Shown: positions 1 to 10,444 of the stretch, piece by piece | Layout of the letters: each line of letters opens with the position of its first letter | How positions within the stretch are numbered: the stretch's first letter is position 1 | From: Oikopleura dioica | Lineage: Eukaryota > Chordata > Appendicularia > Copelata > Oikopleuridae | Direction of reading: 5' to 3' | Length of the DNA stretch: 64,000 nt | Assembly (NCBI GenBank): GCA_907165135.1 | Contig: OU015568.1 | Span: 8,006,501-8,070,500, forward strand | Translations under genes and position numbers: made by a program | Notes under the pieces: model-generated | What the model was told of the DNA's origin: nothing | The model's input: the letters and a program-made list of their open reading frames with translations, nothing else | The model's database searches: none

Positions 1-1024
1 TGAGAATGCTCATCCGCCAAACGACAATCCTCATCAGCCAAGCGCTCAGGGAAGAAAAAGAATCCTGCTTGCTGACAAAGGAAGTCCGCGAGGAATGGAG
101 ACTCTGGACTCTTCTGAAAGAAAAAGGACTCAAAAGACATTGGACAAAGCTGAACCGCCAAGAAACAGGACTCATAATCTACACAGATGCTTCTTCACAC
201 GCAGGAGCCATCGTCATCGAGCAATGGAAGCTGGAGGAGAGATTTGCTTGGGAAGCAGAAATGGCTGATAAACACATAGGAATCAAAGAAGCCCTTGCGA
301 TTCAATTCACCCTCGAGTGGTACGGCCAAAAACTAAAGAACCAAAGGGCGCTGTTCCTCTGCGACAACGACAGTGTAGTCCAAGGAGCCATAGCGGGGAG
401 CAAAGATCCCGAAATGAACACGATTCTAGTCAGAATCTGGACTCTCGCTCAGAGATTCAACATAGATATGAAAGTCGACTGGGTCAGCACAAAAGCAACT
501 GGCTGACGCTCCCTCCAGGGATTTGGACTCCAGAGAACAAAAACTAACGGCAAATGGATTCGCTTATCTGCAATCTCACCTTTCGGACCCGCTCGACATT
601 GACGTGGCAGCAACGGTAAGATTCGAAGAGAGTCGCCTTCCAAATCCAAAATTCCTTTTAGCCACTCAACAATAAATGCAGAGACTTCATCGCGCGCCGA
701 GAGACAAAAGGAGCCTTTGGAAGAGACTTCCTAAGCTTCCCAATCCATGAACTAATCGGAAGAAAGCTGTACGCGTTCCCACCTCCGAAAATCGCCCACA
801 AATACTACAATAGACTCACCGAAATAGCGACGCCATGGGCTTTAGTGGTGCCGTGTTTCGAAGCCGAGCCTTTAGTCGTAACTCAAGCTAAACTCAAAGG
901 CTACAGAGTCTTTGACATCCCAGCGGATTCCATTTTAACACCAGCGAAGGTGAAAACCATCGAAGGCTACTGGAAAGTGGCGACCAACGTCTCAACAATC
1001 AAAATTATCGCAAATAGACTCTAA
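1..1024 (+). CDS. Reverse transcriptase/RNase H C-terminal part of DIRS-like element, one frame break
   Basis: This is the C-terminal part of a DIRS-type pol and is partial at the window start. The reading frame begins in the RNase H domain: a YTDASSHAGA block near 180-210, a conserved Glu region near 290, and FLCDND near 355-370. A classical ADAPSR motif follows near 502-520, but in the +1 frame, so a one-base frame break lies between about 487 and 504. A 46-nt GT..AG intron (616-661) then joins to a 120-codon tail ending TAA 1022-1024. The tail includes a FPIHELIG block and a PWALVVPCF block, which resemble the region after RNase H in DIRS proteins. The rest of the frame is open, so the break is either a recent mutation or an assembly error. 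Confidence 0.7.
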
Positions 1025-1143
1025 TCAAGACTCTTTATACTGTTTTTCTCCTCTCTCTCTCAGATTCCCCATTCGGCCAAATCACACAAAGAAACAGAAA
1101 TTTTGACTCTCAAATTCCATTTTAGACTCGGAATCACTGAAAA

Positions 1144-2433
1144 ATGACGGAGCAGTCCAAAGCCCTCTCCAAGCTTCTCTCGGATCACACGAAGCTCACG
1201 GAACAAGAAGCGAAGACGCGGGCGGTCAGAGTCCAGATCACCAAGGCAGCATTCTACGAGCACACAAAGACTCAAGCCCAGACGGAAGAAGCCGATCGAC
1301 TGGTCGTCGAAATCGAAGATATCAGGAAAGATATGGCGACTCACGACAAACTCACCGATAGCCTTATCGTAAGTAAAACCCAAAAGAAAACTATTTCCTA
1401 TCATAGAAGGAAATCGCGGAACTCGAAGCAAACCGCGACAAGAGTCTCGAGATCAAAATGCGTGAACCCAACGCCAAAAAACGCTCGGAGGAGGAGAATA
1501 AATTCTACGACCGTTGGAATCCGTCGGAAATAGAATCAAAACTCCGCCGCCTGATCGCGGACAAAATGGAGCGCTACAGCCTCAAAGGAGCCATGTTCGC
1601 TCAAATTAAGACGAGAGAGACAAAAATCACTGAACTCTCTCAAAATACGGCCGAATCCGCAGCTGTATTCAAGGAAAAAGACCCTCTTACAGGCGTCGAA
1701 TCCTACTACATGGTAAGTTAAAAAAAAAAACACCAAGGAATCATCCTGGCCCTCCAACCCTTTCTTAGACTCAAGTCGGCTCCACAAACTTGCCGCAAGA
1801 CGAAGGAGACTCTCTCCGCGACATGGGCAAGGAATTTCGGGCTTTCGTCACAGACGCCAAGACTCAACGGACCTTTAGACGGGAAAAACTCCTGAAGTTG
1901 CTCGGTAACTACAAAAGAGCCATGACTCCCGAGTACACCGAACGAGCCATCATCGAAAGCGTCGTCGACGAACTGATCCGGATGCCGGATATGACTCGAA
2001 AAGATGCACTGCTCTCTCTTACGGTACGCGTTTGACTCTAAAAAGGAAAACTCACGCACCAATTAAGCCTCTTATGCGTCCGAATGTGCGCCACCAATTC
2101 GACAGAGCCATGACGATGAACACGACTCACCCAACCTTCAAGAAAATGATCATCAACCCCTGCGACGGTTCAGAGGACTGGCGATCTGAGCGAGACTCTA
2201 AACCGGGCCGAGGACGTCGAGGAGGACACGGAAGCGGAAGCCAAAGCAAGAAGCAAAAGACGGACCACCAGAGCGAAAACGCGAATCCCACCCCGGAAGG
2301 CAGCGGAAGCTCCGGAGGTCGTGGCCGAGGCCGCGGGCGAGGCCGAGGCCGAGGCCGCGGGCGAGGCCGTGGCGGAGGAAACAATCAAGGAGGAGACGCC
2401 AAAAAATTCCAAGACCAAGGCGGAGTCGAATAA
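1144..2433 (+). CDS. Gag-like basic protein of DIRS-like element, 4 exons, RG-rich C-terminus
   Basis: The probable structural (gag-like) protein of the element. Exons 1144-1368, 1407-1712, 1769-2023 and 2068-2433 close in one frame and give 383 aa. The introns are 38, 56 and 44 nt, all GT..AG. The N-terminal two thirds is charged, Glu/Lys-rich and probably helical or coiled-coil (many A/E/K/L residues, few G/P). The C-terminus is a run of about ten Gly-Arg dipeptides followed by GGGNNQGG, a likely nucleic-acid-binding tail. I see no CCHC zinc knuckle. A polypyrimidine tract ending in CAG (about 1047-1063) lies 80 nt upstream and could be a trans-splice acceptor. Assignment as gag rests on composition and position only. 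Confidence 0.55.
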
Positions 2434-2646
2434 GAATCAAAAAAAAATAATCTAGAACCATCTTCGAAAATACTTCACTCCACGACGGGGATTAGCCCCT
2501 TATAGTGCGCGTTTCTTCATTTAGATTCTGTCTCAAAATACTAAAAAAAAAAACCCCAGCCGCAATCCGGCCAAGAGCCCCTTTTTTAATAAAAAAAAAA
2601 ACTAGGTTTTCCGAATTCAAACCATAAAAAATCACCGTTTAGACTC

Positions 2647-3820
2647 ATGACCTGGCTCGACTTTAAGAATCTTCTAGAGCACTGGGAGGTGGCAGAAGCA
2701 ATGGCCACTTTCAACTACAATGAGGCGGAAATCGACGACGTGATCCAACACTTCCTCGACAGACTCCTCACAAGACCAACGCTCAAGGCTTATGCGTACG
2801 AAAAAGGAATCACAACGATTCAAGATGTAGTCGCATCCCAGATGAAGAAGACTCTCACAGCAAAACAAAAAAGGAAGATCAAGACCTGGTGCGAACACAG
2901 AGCCCGTGAATCAGCAGCAGAAACCCTCCAATACCCCAAGGTAAACTCGCCTTTCGCATCGTAGTTTAAAACCTTCTAGCAAGCGGAAGTTGTGGACGAA
3001 CCAGAGGCAATCCGGCTGTGGGAGGAGCTCATGAGGACAAACAAGCCAAAGCCAAGAGAAGCAGCCATCGCCTTTTTCATCTGCTTCACCACGGGCGCTA
3101 GAATGAAGGAGGCACTCAACCTCAGAATCGAAGACCGCGAGATCGTCAAGGAAGAGGGGAAAGAGTTCTGGCGATTCCACATTCGAAGCAGCAAGACGGA
3201 CCCATTTTGCAAGCGCATGGAGACTCTAACCATCCCCATGGAGATGAAACACGGCGTCCCGCTGGCGCTGGAACTCAGAGCGCAGTTAAGAGACCGAGAT
3301 TCAGGTAAAAATGCTAGCGAAGCTTCTAAGAAATTATCTGACCATCTCCTTAAGGACTCGTCTTCAAGAATCTAGAAGGTCACACCAGAATCGCCTCGGA
3401 CTACCTGGCCCGCTACGGAGCAAAAGCGGAACTCCCGAAAAAAGTACAAAGACTTTAGAATCCACACACTTAAAAGACTCCTGTTCAGGTCTCCGCGCAT
3501 TCGGGCAGAGTCAGCTTCTACATCGAGGGACGCCGCTCAGGCCTTTCTCAGCAAACCCTCGCGCACACGCTCCGATGGGCTCCAGGAAGCTCAATGCCAG
3601 ATTACTACGAAAGATGCTGGCTCGAATGCAGTAACTTGGGAGCGCCCGTCAGCGTCGCGAAATCAAGAGCCAGAAAGCGAAACGGAAGCAACAACGAGGA
3701 TAACCATCTTCAGGTAAGAGTGGCAAAACAATTAGGGTTCAATCATAAAGGTTTCAGACACCACAAGAACCACAAGAAGCCAAGCAAGAGCAAAAGAAGC
3801 CGAAAACATCTGAGTCCTGA
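2647..3820 (+). CDS. Tyrosine recombinase of DIRS-like element, 5 exons
   Basis: Integrates the element by site-specific recombination in place of a DDE integrase. Exons 2647-2940, 2980-3304, 3376-3443, 3489-3713 and 3758-3820 close into 324 aa with GT..AG introns of 39, 71, 45 and 44 nt. Catalytic signature: TTGAR with Arg about 139, HSGR about 233-236 (the HxxR box), Trp about 259 and the DYY tyrosine about 268/269, in the canonical order. HxxR and the nucleophile become readable only after the 45-nt intron is removed, which supports that intron. The start ATG lies 4 nt after a TTTAG. All catalytic residues are present, so the protein may be active. Confidence 0.75.
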
Positions 3821-3930
3821 AAGAGCATAAAAGATTCCTGCATCACAAAGAAAAGATTCTCCCTTTTTCCTGCCAAAAAATAAGAATCCTTTAGCAATCG
3901 ATTGATGAGAATAACGAGAATGGTAGGGAG

Positions 3931-3974
3931 GGAATATTCCCATTACCATTGTTATTTATGCGTGATTATAATAC
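3931..3974 (+). repeat. Direct repeat copy 1 of DIRS-like element end
   Basis: A 44-bp sequence beginning GGAATATTCCC and ending ATAATAC is repeated identically at 4366-4409. It lies 110 bp after the recombinase stop codon. Its position matches the inner copy of the split direct repeats used by YR retrotransposons (inference). It contains the palindrome GGAATATTCC. Confidence 0.85.
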
Positions 3975-4365
3975 GAATCTAGGACAAAGGGATTAGCAGC
4001 CCGCTAGAAATAGAACGCGGCAGGAGAGCCTAGTAACCAATGGCAGGGACTCCCAGGACGCAGCAAAAGGTGACAAAGGCGCCCGAGAGCACCTGGTTTC
4101 GAGCGGGTGCACCGGAATCACGCAGGTTCACTCTAAAGGTTCTTAGCCTGCAGCTAAAACCTAAATCGAGAAATTTAAAATAGAGGCTTTTTCTCAGCAG
4201 AAGCATTACCAATAAGACTCCTAGCTGAATCAAAAGACTCACCCGCCCACCATCCCTGAAATAAGCAGTAAAAGTAGGGTAAACGAGCACACGCCCTACA
4301 TACTGCCCAGTCCTTATCCTTAGAAAGACATTTCTCTACCACAGTATTGTAATTGCGCGTGCTCG

Positions 4366-4409
4366 GGAATATTCCCATTACCATTGTTATTTATGCGTGA
4401 TTATAATAC
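4366..4409 (+). repeat. Direct repeat copy 2 of DIRS-like element end
   Basis: Identical second copy of the 44-bp repeat, 435 bp downstream of the first. It is taken as the outer right terminus of the element. Sequence after 4410 shows no further similarity to the element. Confidence 0.8.
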
Positions 4410-4539
4410 AGGGCGAGCCCTTTGAGATTTGCCAGCCAGTTGTGGGTGTGCATTTCACGGAAGTGTCCACTTTTTGGCCGGTTGAGCATGATGCCTTTTT
4501 GGGTTAGATAGGTATAATCAAAATATCAATGAAGATTTT

Positions 4540-5220
4540 CTAAAGGTATATTTTTAACCATTCCTTACAAGTCACCGAGCCTTTCTTACTTTTGCATCTC
4601 CACTGAGCACCAGAATCTGCAATAGGAAACTCTGTGCTAGCATCTTCTTCTTTGCAAGAAATTTTACTACACGCATCTTGCCAGTATTTGCCTAAATCGC
4701 TGCTCTTGAACTTCCCATTTTTCTCGAAGCATGTCACTGATCCTTTGCTGCCTTCTTCAGCATCGCAAAGAACATCATAAACTGTGCTCGTTGGAGAAGA
4801 AGACACAGAGAGGATGGAGCCTTTGGAAATTTGCATCGAATCAGGGCAAGATTTGACAATTTCAGAGCATTTCAAAGGGTCTTTTGGGAAGCTTTTTGTT
4901 TTGAATTTGAGATCCTCGGGATTCTCTGTTTTGCAGCGGACGAAAACTTCCGGGATTTTCTTCTTCCAGTTCCCTACTAAGCCGTCATCACAGATGGCGA
5001 AACACTTCACATCTGACGCTGAATTTTCTAGCCCTTCGCAATCTCCAAAGTGACCGTTTTCAATTTGCATCTCTTCTCTTGCCAGGAAATTTTTCATTTC
5101 TCTCTCGCAGGGTCTTTCTGTCACCGTCCGGGGAAAATTTAACGGTTTTATTTTGTTCTCCCATTTGTCTTTCCATGCTGATTCAATAGAAGATATCTGG
5201 GCAAGAATAAAAAGCTTCAT
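4540..5220 (-). CDS. Secreted cysteine-rich protein, family not recognised
   Basis: A single-exon protein of 226 aa. The N-terminus (MKLFILAQISSIESA) looks like a short signal peptide. The rest holds about 15 Cys in loosely repeating modules; GSVTC occurs twice, and both VKCFAIC and SKISC resemble sushi-like or house-protein type spacing. A TATA-like TTTATACA lies about 25 bp upstream of the ATG on the minus strand. No transmembrane segment or enzyme motif is visible. In a larvacean, intronless secreted Cys-rich proteins could be house components, but that is speculation. I do not recognise the family. Confidence 0.6.
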   Translation of the reverse strand: MKLFILAQISSIESAWKDKWENKIKPLNFPRTVTERPCEREMKNFLAREEMQIENGHFGDCEGLENSASDVKCFAICDDGLVGNWKKKIPEVFVRCKTENPEDLKFKTKSFPKDPLKCSEIVKSCPDSMQISKGSILSVSSSPTSTVYDVLCDAEEGSKGSVTCFEKNGKFKSSDLGKYWQDACSKISCKEEDASTEFPIADSGAQWRCKSKKGSVTCKEWLKIYL

Positions 5221-5911
5221 TTTTGAAATAGAAATGTATAAAATGAAGGCTTAAAAATTCGCGTTATCGCTACTACTAGAAGAGGGCGCTGCAACAAGCG
5301 GGGGTCCCCTAAGTGCGGCTAATTCCCAATTGGACTTTCTCAAGAAACACTGATGGATTGATAAGGCTCAAGCGCCTCAAAGAACCTGATGGAGCACGTG
5401 TAAACACGTTAGCGTGTTTTGTAAAGCTTGATAAAAAAGCTGAACAGCAAATGTCTTCCTTATAGGATTTGGTCCACTTGCAAGCCTCTCAAAGATATAT
5501 AGGATATCAATAATATTATGCGCTTGTCTATGTGCTTGTCTGACATTTTCCTGCAAGAATTAAGTAAAGACAAGAAGCTGTATAAAATACACGTTCACAT
5601 AAGTAGCGGTGAGCGCGAGGGTGAAAAATGCGACCCGCGCGGCAACTCGTAGCGGTGTACCGGACCGGCAACTAGTAGCGGATGGCACAGTACTGTATTT
5701 ATACTGCTGAATTTATTTCTAAACATTAGCGTATGAGTTTATTTTCAATAGTCTTGAAGCTGTTAGAATAAATTGCTGAAGGCATCGATGAAATTGAAAT
5801 TGAATGTTACGGGAAAAAGTATAAACAGTAGAAATTCTAACTAAAGTAAATACAAAAATAATAAACGAGCAAATAAATTGTAAGAAGAAAAGGGGATTTG
5901 TTGGAGCTTTT
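5221..5911. other. Intergenic, no gene seen
   Basis: AT-rich spacer between the secreted Cys-rich gene (promoter side) and the hAT-like MITE. It contains short GTAGCGG-type repeats at about 5602-5690, with two copies of GGCAACT.GTAGCGG, and nothing else I can name. Confidence 0.5.
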
Positions 5912-5930
5912 GTTGGAGGCAGGGTTCTAA

Positions 5931-6240
5931 ATCGACTAGTCGAGTTTCGACTAAAGTCGAAGTCGAGTCGAGTCTTAGTCGAAAAGACTAGCTCGACTCG
6001 ACTTGGTTGCTTGTGAGAAAAAGTCGACTCGACTCGACTAGAAAATCATATTGATTTCGACTTAATTTCGACTAGTCGAATAAGTCGAAAAAGAAGTTAA
6101 AGATGTAGTCGAAAAAGTCGAAAATCAAGTCGAAAAAGTCGAAAATTGAGTCGAAAAAGTCGAAAATCAAGTCGAAAAAGTCGAAAATTGAGCCGAAAAA
6201 GTCGAAAATTTAGTCGAATAAGTCGAATTGAAAAGTCGAA
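5931..6240. repeat. Left subterminal (GTCGA)n array
   Basis: An irregular tandem array built on GTCGA, with longer units of the form AAGTCGAAAA. It forms the left arm of the hAT-like element and is inverted relative to the array at 7495-7740. Confidence 0.85.
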
Positions 6241-6460
6241 AACATTCGGCAGTGAACTCAAATCTTTTCTAGATTTTATAAAAATAGTAAGAATTTTCTG
6301 AAGATATCATATTTCATATTTTTTTAGAAGCGCTTCATCGGTCGCCATCTTTCTTTTTACCTCGCGCACCCTTGTTCGCTCCTCCTCACCCATTTATCCC
6401 TTGCTCGCCGCGAGACCGCCAAAGTCTAGCTCGGATTGGGTCGCTCTTACTTTCCATTAA

Positions 6461-6912
6461 CCCGATAACGAGAGCGGGAGCACTAAGTGCTCCCAAAGCT
6501 AGTTGTTGCATTGTGATTTTCTTCAATTTTGAAGATAATCCAAGAATTAAAAAAAACTTAGATTCTAGCACCTATTCCTCACTTAGTTTGACTTTAAGAA
6601 ATCTTCATACTCTTTATTTAATCCCTATTTTTTACAAAAAAGGAGCAAATTTTTGCAAATTCGTCTCGAGAACTCAATGTTACATAACATTCATCAAGAG
6701 AGCGCGCGTTCTTTTCGCGTTTTTCCTCACAAAAAAGAGTTCTCAGGAGTTCTAGACCGAGCATTTTTCAAAAATCCGACGAAAGCGCCGTCTTACAGAC
6801 GAAGAAAACAAGCAGTTTTGCCCTCTTTTTGCTTAAAATTGTTCTAGATGGCCCGGGTGCACTAACTGCTCCCGCTCTCGTTATCGTATAATTTCAAACT
6901 CGCGTTATCGGG
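6461..6912. mobile_element. piggyBac-like MITE nested in the hAT-like element
   Basis: A 452-bp unit flanked by TTAA on both sides (6457-6460 and 6913-6916). Its ends are CCCGATAACG and CGTTATCGGG, perfect 10-bp terminal inverted repeats. A second inverted block (GAGAGCGGGAGCA near 6471, TGCTCCCGCTCTC near 6868) lies further in, displaced by a short insertion on the right. TTAA duplication with C-rich TIRs is the piggyBac signature. It has no coding capacity I can support. Its position inside 5920-7765 shows that it inserted second. Confidence 0.78.
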
Positions 6913-7494
6913 TTAAGCTTTTCATAAAGAACAATATTTTCGATTTTCATGAATATTTTGACAGCAACTAAGCTTGATCGTGTGACTTCATATGTACATT
7001 TTTACTCAAAGTAGTCGGATCTTCAAGTTCAGGCTGGTTCTTTAAACAAACGCCGCGGAAATCCCCCGTAAACAATGCAAAAAGAGCTTATTTCACCCAA
7101 GCCTTCTTGGTAACCCAGATTTATCCGTTAACTCTTTCGAGAAATCTCAATAAATGAATTTTGAGAAAAAAGCATGAGATTTTTAATGAAGACAGTCTCA
7201 AAGTTTCAATCCAAGTTTAATTTCAAGCCTTCTTGCGGGGCTTCAAGAGCGAACAAGGGATAACACTGAGAAAGGCGGGCGAGCAAAGGTGCGCCGTCGA
7301 AAGCAAGGAGGGCGAACAAGGGGGCGTAGAAAGCAAAAGAAGGAAAGCGAGCAAGGGAACTTTGGTGACAAAAAATGAGCGACCAAGGGGGGTCTTGTTG
7401 GAGTTTAACTAAGCGAGTAAGGGAAAAATGTTCACAAAATGGGGGCGAGCTAGGGGGGCGGTACGTTATATCCTTACTATTTAGTAATAAATTT

Positions 7495-7740
7495 TTCTGA
7501 TCTCGACTTTTCGACTTTTTATTCGACTTTCGACTTTTTCGACTTATTCGACTTCGTTTCGACTTTTCCGACTTAATTTCTTATTTTTTACAAAATTTTC
7601 GACTTTTCGACTAATTAGTCGAATAAGTCGACTCGACTCGACTCGACTCGACTTAGGAGTTTCACAAAGTCTTTCGACTCGACTCGACTCGACTAGGGAT
7701 TTTTCGAGTGACTAGCGACTCGACTCGACTCGACTTTTGA
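7495..7740. repeat. Right subterminal (TCGAC)n array
   Basis: An array of TCGAC units, including stretches of pure CGACT repeats, inverted relative to 5931-6240. It forms the right arm of the foldback element. Confidence 0.85.
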
Positions 7741-7773
7741 TTTTGGGCTCAGATTTAGAACCCTGGTTGGAGG

Positions 7774-8154
7774 AGTTTAACACTAGAGATAATAAATGTA
7801 TATAAATAGCGCTAGCCCATTCGAGTGCGATGGCACTAAATGGGCCAGTATGCGGGAACAGGTTATTTTCTGAAGAGAGAGAACTGATTAACACGTATGG
7901 AACTGAGGAGGAGGCGAGAATACCGAAATACTGAAGCAATAATAGATATTGATTGAAGACGAATTAGGTGAGAGAAAAAAACTAAAAAGCACCGTCATCC
8001 ATATGTACAGTAACTACTGTCAGAATGTCAACTACGCTTGCTTATCGAGGCGGACGTAGACTGCTCGTAGGAATATTTTCTTTTGATGGCCATTTTGTCC
8101 AAGGAGCTGCTTTTGTCGGTGGATGTCAAACTAGTCAATTGAAATTTGAAGCTA
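7774..8154. other. Spacer, no gene seen
   Basis: Region between the hAT-like element and the 3' part of the minus-strand MED1-like gene. I see only short open frames and no repeat. Confidence 0.4.
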
Positions 8155-10032
8155 TCACTTTGAACTATTGACAGTTTTACAACACTTTTCGAGCATTTGA
8201 CACCTTAAATTTTGGGTCACAAAAATAAATTCGACAAAAGCCCGAAAAAATGAATAAAAAGCAAATCTTGCAACAAACATGCAAATAATATACAAAATAA
8301 TGATTCCGACACATACCTTACCTGTTAAGAATCTCCAGCAATTGCGGAGTCTTAGAGGTATCAAAAGGTTCACGAGTAATTGGGCGGTAGCCCTTTGCCG
8401 ATCCCCCTTTGAGCTGGTGCAAACGAGCGGCTTTCAATTTGATTTCATTGAGCTTTTGAGCACGGCGTTGGGTGTCGAAGCATCGTGCATCGTCGCACAG
8501 GGCGATGTTGATGTTGTTGAAGTCGTGGGCGTTCGAGTATTCCTTCAAGATACAATGAAAAACATGTCGAATACAAATCGACTTACTTCTATCAGAAGAC
8601 GATTAGATTGCGAAATGAATTCACTCGGAAACTGTGATACTTTTACACTAGAACTCCTAGACAGCGTCAATTCCAGCGAGCAACCCCAAGAGCTAGGATT
8701 TATAAGGTAAATACGACTAGTTTTTTGACGCTAGTTACCAGAACTGAATGATTCCTCTAGAACTGATGGCGATATAAACACTATTCGGTATTTTCTTGAG
8801 ATTTTCGATCACCAGTTGGACGCGTTTCCAAGTGGCGAGTTGAGATAAAATGGCGGTGATGTTCTGGACCTTGGAGAAAGTGAGGGATCGTGCGAGCACG
8901 ACTTTTGACAGGAAGAGGTTTTCTTTGAATTTTGCTTGAGTTTGGGCTTGACTCGGAGAAAAAATAATATGAATGTCAGGTAGTTGGCAAGCATACTTCA
9001 ATAAGTCAATTTAGAAGAGCGTCCCTTTCCTAATTTTGCAGAAGTAAAATCAGTGACTTTTGCCTGATTGAATTGTGTGAAGCTTGCTGGGCTGAGCAGA
9101 ATGGGCTTTGAGAAGAAGAGTTGATACTGGTGCTCCGAATCGGAGGACAGCGAGAGTTCTCCGAAAAGATCTTCTGTCCCGTTGCTTGAATCAATTTGAT
9201 TGGAAATAATTAGATTCTCTCTTACCCGAAAGAATTCAAAATCGGCACTCTGAGAAAGTTCATGCCCGCACGGAGATGGCAGCCAGGTACAAGTAGATTT
9301 ACTCGGTTTTCACATTCCTAAGAAGCAAGTTCATCTGCTGACGGCAAGATGGGATTATGAACCTGTAAAAGCCGCTTTCTGCTGGCTATTTTTGAAGGGG
9401 TTCTGTCACTCTTTGATCCAAAGAATTCCATTAGTCTCCTTTAGAATGAGCGAATTTAGAATCGGTTAATTTGAAATCTACTCGCCTTATTTTCGTTTCA
9501 ATCGTGTTCCACTCTCTTTTCTGCAGACTCTCGCTCGTCGCCTGACACTCTTGCCACTTTCCCTCGGCAAAGTTCCCGAAATTCATCGAATTTATGAAGC
9601 ATTGCTTTACGTGGCCAAGAGTGAACTTTAGATAGATGTAGTTTCCTTCGTGGACGAACAAATCTTCGCAGTTTCCATTTTGACTGGCTGATTTTTGAAG
9701 ACCGACTTTTACAAAAGCTTTCAAAAAAGAATTTCAAATCAAATTTATCATATAAAAAGTCATACTCTGAACTCAACAACCTGTGTAGAAACCTGAGTCA
9801 GGGTCAGGATTCTACACAGGTTGCGAGACCCAGCAGCCAGTAAGCATAAATGAAAGCGCTTTCCTTCAAAATGTTGCTCCTTGGCGAGTCGTCTGATTCT
9901 GATGAACAACTCCTGGCTCCACTGATCCTCGGAGAGATTCCTGACATCGATGCTGCTCTCGAGCTTCTTGACGAGATCTTCTGGCCACGGGGACAGCTTC
10001 ATGGCGATGGCCGACCAGCGAGATTTCAGCAT
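8155..10032 (-). CDS. Multi-exon nuclear-type protein, possibly divergent Mediator subunit MED1
   Basis: Coding blocks on the minus strand: 10032 to about 9770 (start MLKSRWSAIAMKL, just downstream of a CTTTCAG acceptor), about 9729-9482, about 9450-9360, then exons ending NSF and EDLFGEL, about 9001-8750, 8710-8580 and 8548-8325. Several junctions splice cleanly, including a 46-nt intron between IIQF and SWGCS. The junctions near 9770, 9480 and 9000 do not close in frame with canonical sites, and the 3' end is uncertain. Block order recalls MED1: an N-terminal helical region; a block with IYLKFTLG then C.....N..NF; a KPILLSPASF block; and LTFSKVQNITAILSQL. If correct, it would be the nuclear-receptor-contacting Mediator subunit. 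This is a recognition by layout, not by strong identity. Confidence 0.35.
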
Positions 10033-10275
10033 AACTCACGACGCATTTCGATTCTGAAAGGATAAACTTGGTGTTTTACTATTTTAGATATCGATAAATA
10101 GGCATAGATATCTCTGAAGACACATCACATGATTCCGGTCCCGTGATATTAATTTAATTTTATTTTTTTCCAACCAACCGTACTACAAAGACCGTGTCCT
10201 TTGTGAAGCGTTTTCGATCAAGTTAAATGATCCTTGCTTGAATAAGCAGATCAAATTCGCTGAAGTTAAATTTCT

Positions 10276-10341
10276 GTAATGGAGCATTTGTAATTCGCTT
10301 TCTTCTGGCGCTCCATTACATCTGCCCGCGAAAGCGAATTA
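10276..10341. repeat. Interlocked 11-bp inverted repeats (pseudoknot order)
   Basis: TGTAATGGAGC (10276-10286) pairs with GCTCCATTACA (10311-10321). AATTCGCTTTC (10293-10303) pairs with GAAAGCGAATT (10331-10341). All 11 positions match in each pair. The order A-B-A'-B' is that of an H-type pseudoknot in RNA. Confidence 0.8.
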
Positions 10342-10444
10342 TGTTTTTATGTTTTCAATCTCTGCCTTCATTCGAAATTGTCCACTCTAGGTGAGAGACT
10401 GTTTTTCCTGTTTTTGAACTTTCATTTAAAATCTGTACTTAGGG

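Larger units (their letters stand above)
1..4409 (+). mobile_element. DIRS-type tyrosine-recombinase retrotransposon (left end outside window)
   Basis: Three consecutive genes on one strand encode an RNase H/RT C-terminus (to 1024), a gag-like basic protein (1144-2433) and a tyrosine recombinase (2647-3820). They are followed by a 44-bp direct repeat at 3931-3974 and 4366-4409. RT/RH with a tyrosine recombinase and no integrase defines the DIRS group, and direct repeats at the right end recall the split repeats of PAT/Ngaro elements (family knowledge). The right boundary is inferred from the second repeat copy. The left repeat and most of the RT lie outside the window, so completeness cannot be judged. 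All three genes carry introns. Confidence 0.75.
5920..7765. mobile_element. hAT-like non-autonomous foldback element with (GTCGA)n arms
   Basis: The element begins CAGGGTTCTAAATC at 5920 and ends with the reverse complement GATTTAGAACCCTG at 7765. It is flanked on both sides by the 8-bp duplication GTTGGAGG (5912-5919 and 7766-7773). An 8-bp target-site duplication with CAG-starting TIRs is typical of hAT transposons. Just inside each TIR lies a long array of GTCGA/TCGAC repeats (about 5931-6240 and 7495-7740) in inverted orientation, so the element can fold back. No transposase-like frame is present, so it is a non-autonomous (MITE-type) element of 1,846 bp. It carries a second, nested element at 6461-6912. 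Confidence 0.88.

Noticed and set aside
5931-6240. GTCGA array as a CRISPR or centromeric satellite
   Set aside because: No spacers, irregular short units, and the array is mirrored inside a bounded transposon with target-site duplication.
6372-6847. Open frames of 64-127 codons
   Set aside because: They fall within or across the nested MITE and show no protein-like composition.
8279-8710. Plus-strand 143-codon frame
   Set aside because: It is the shadow of minus-strand exons that splice through a 46-nt intron into a better protein.
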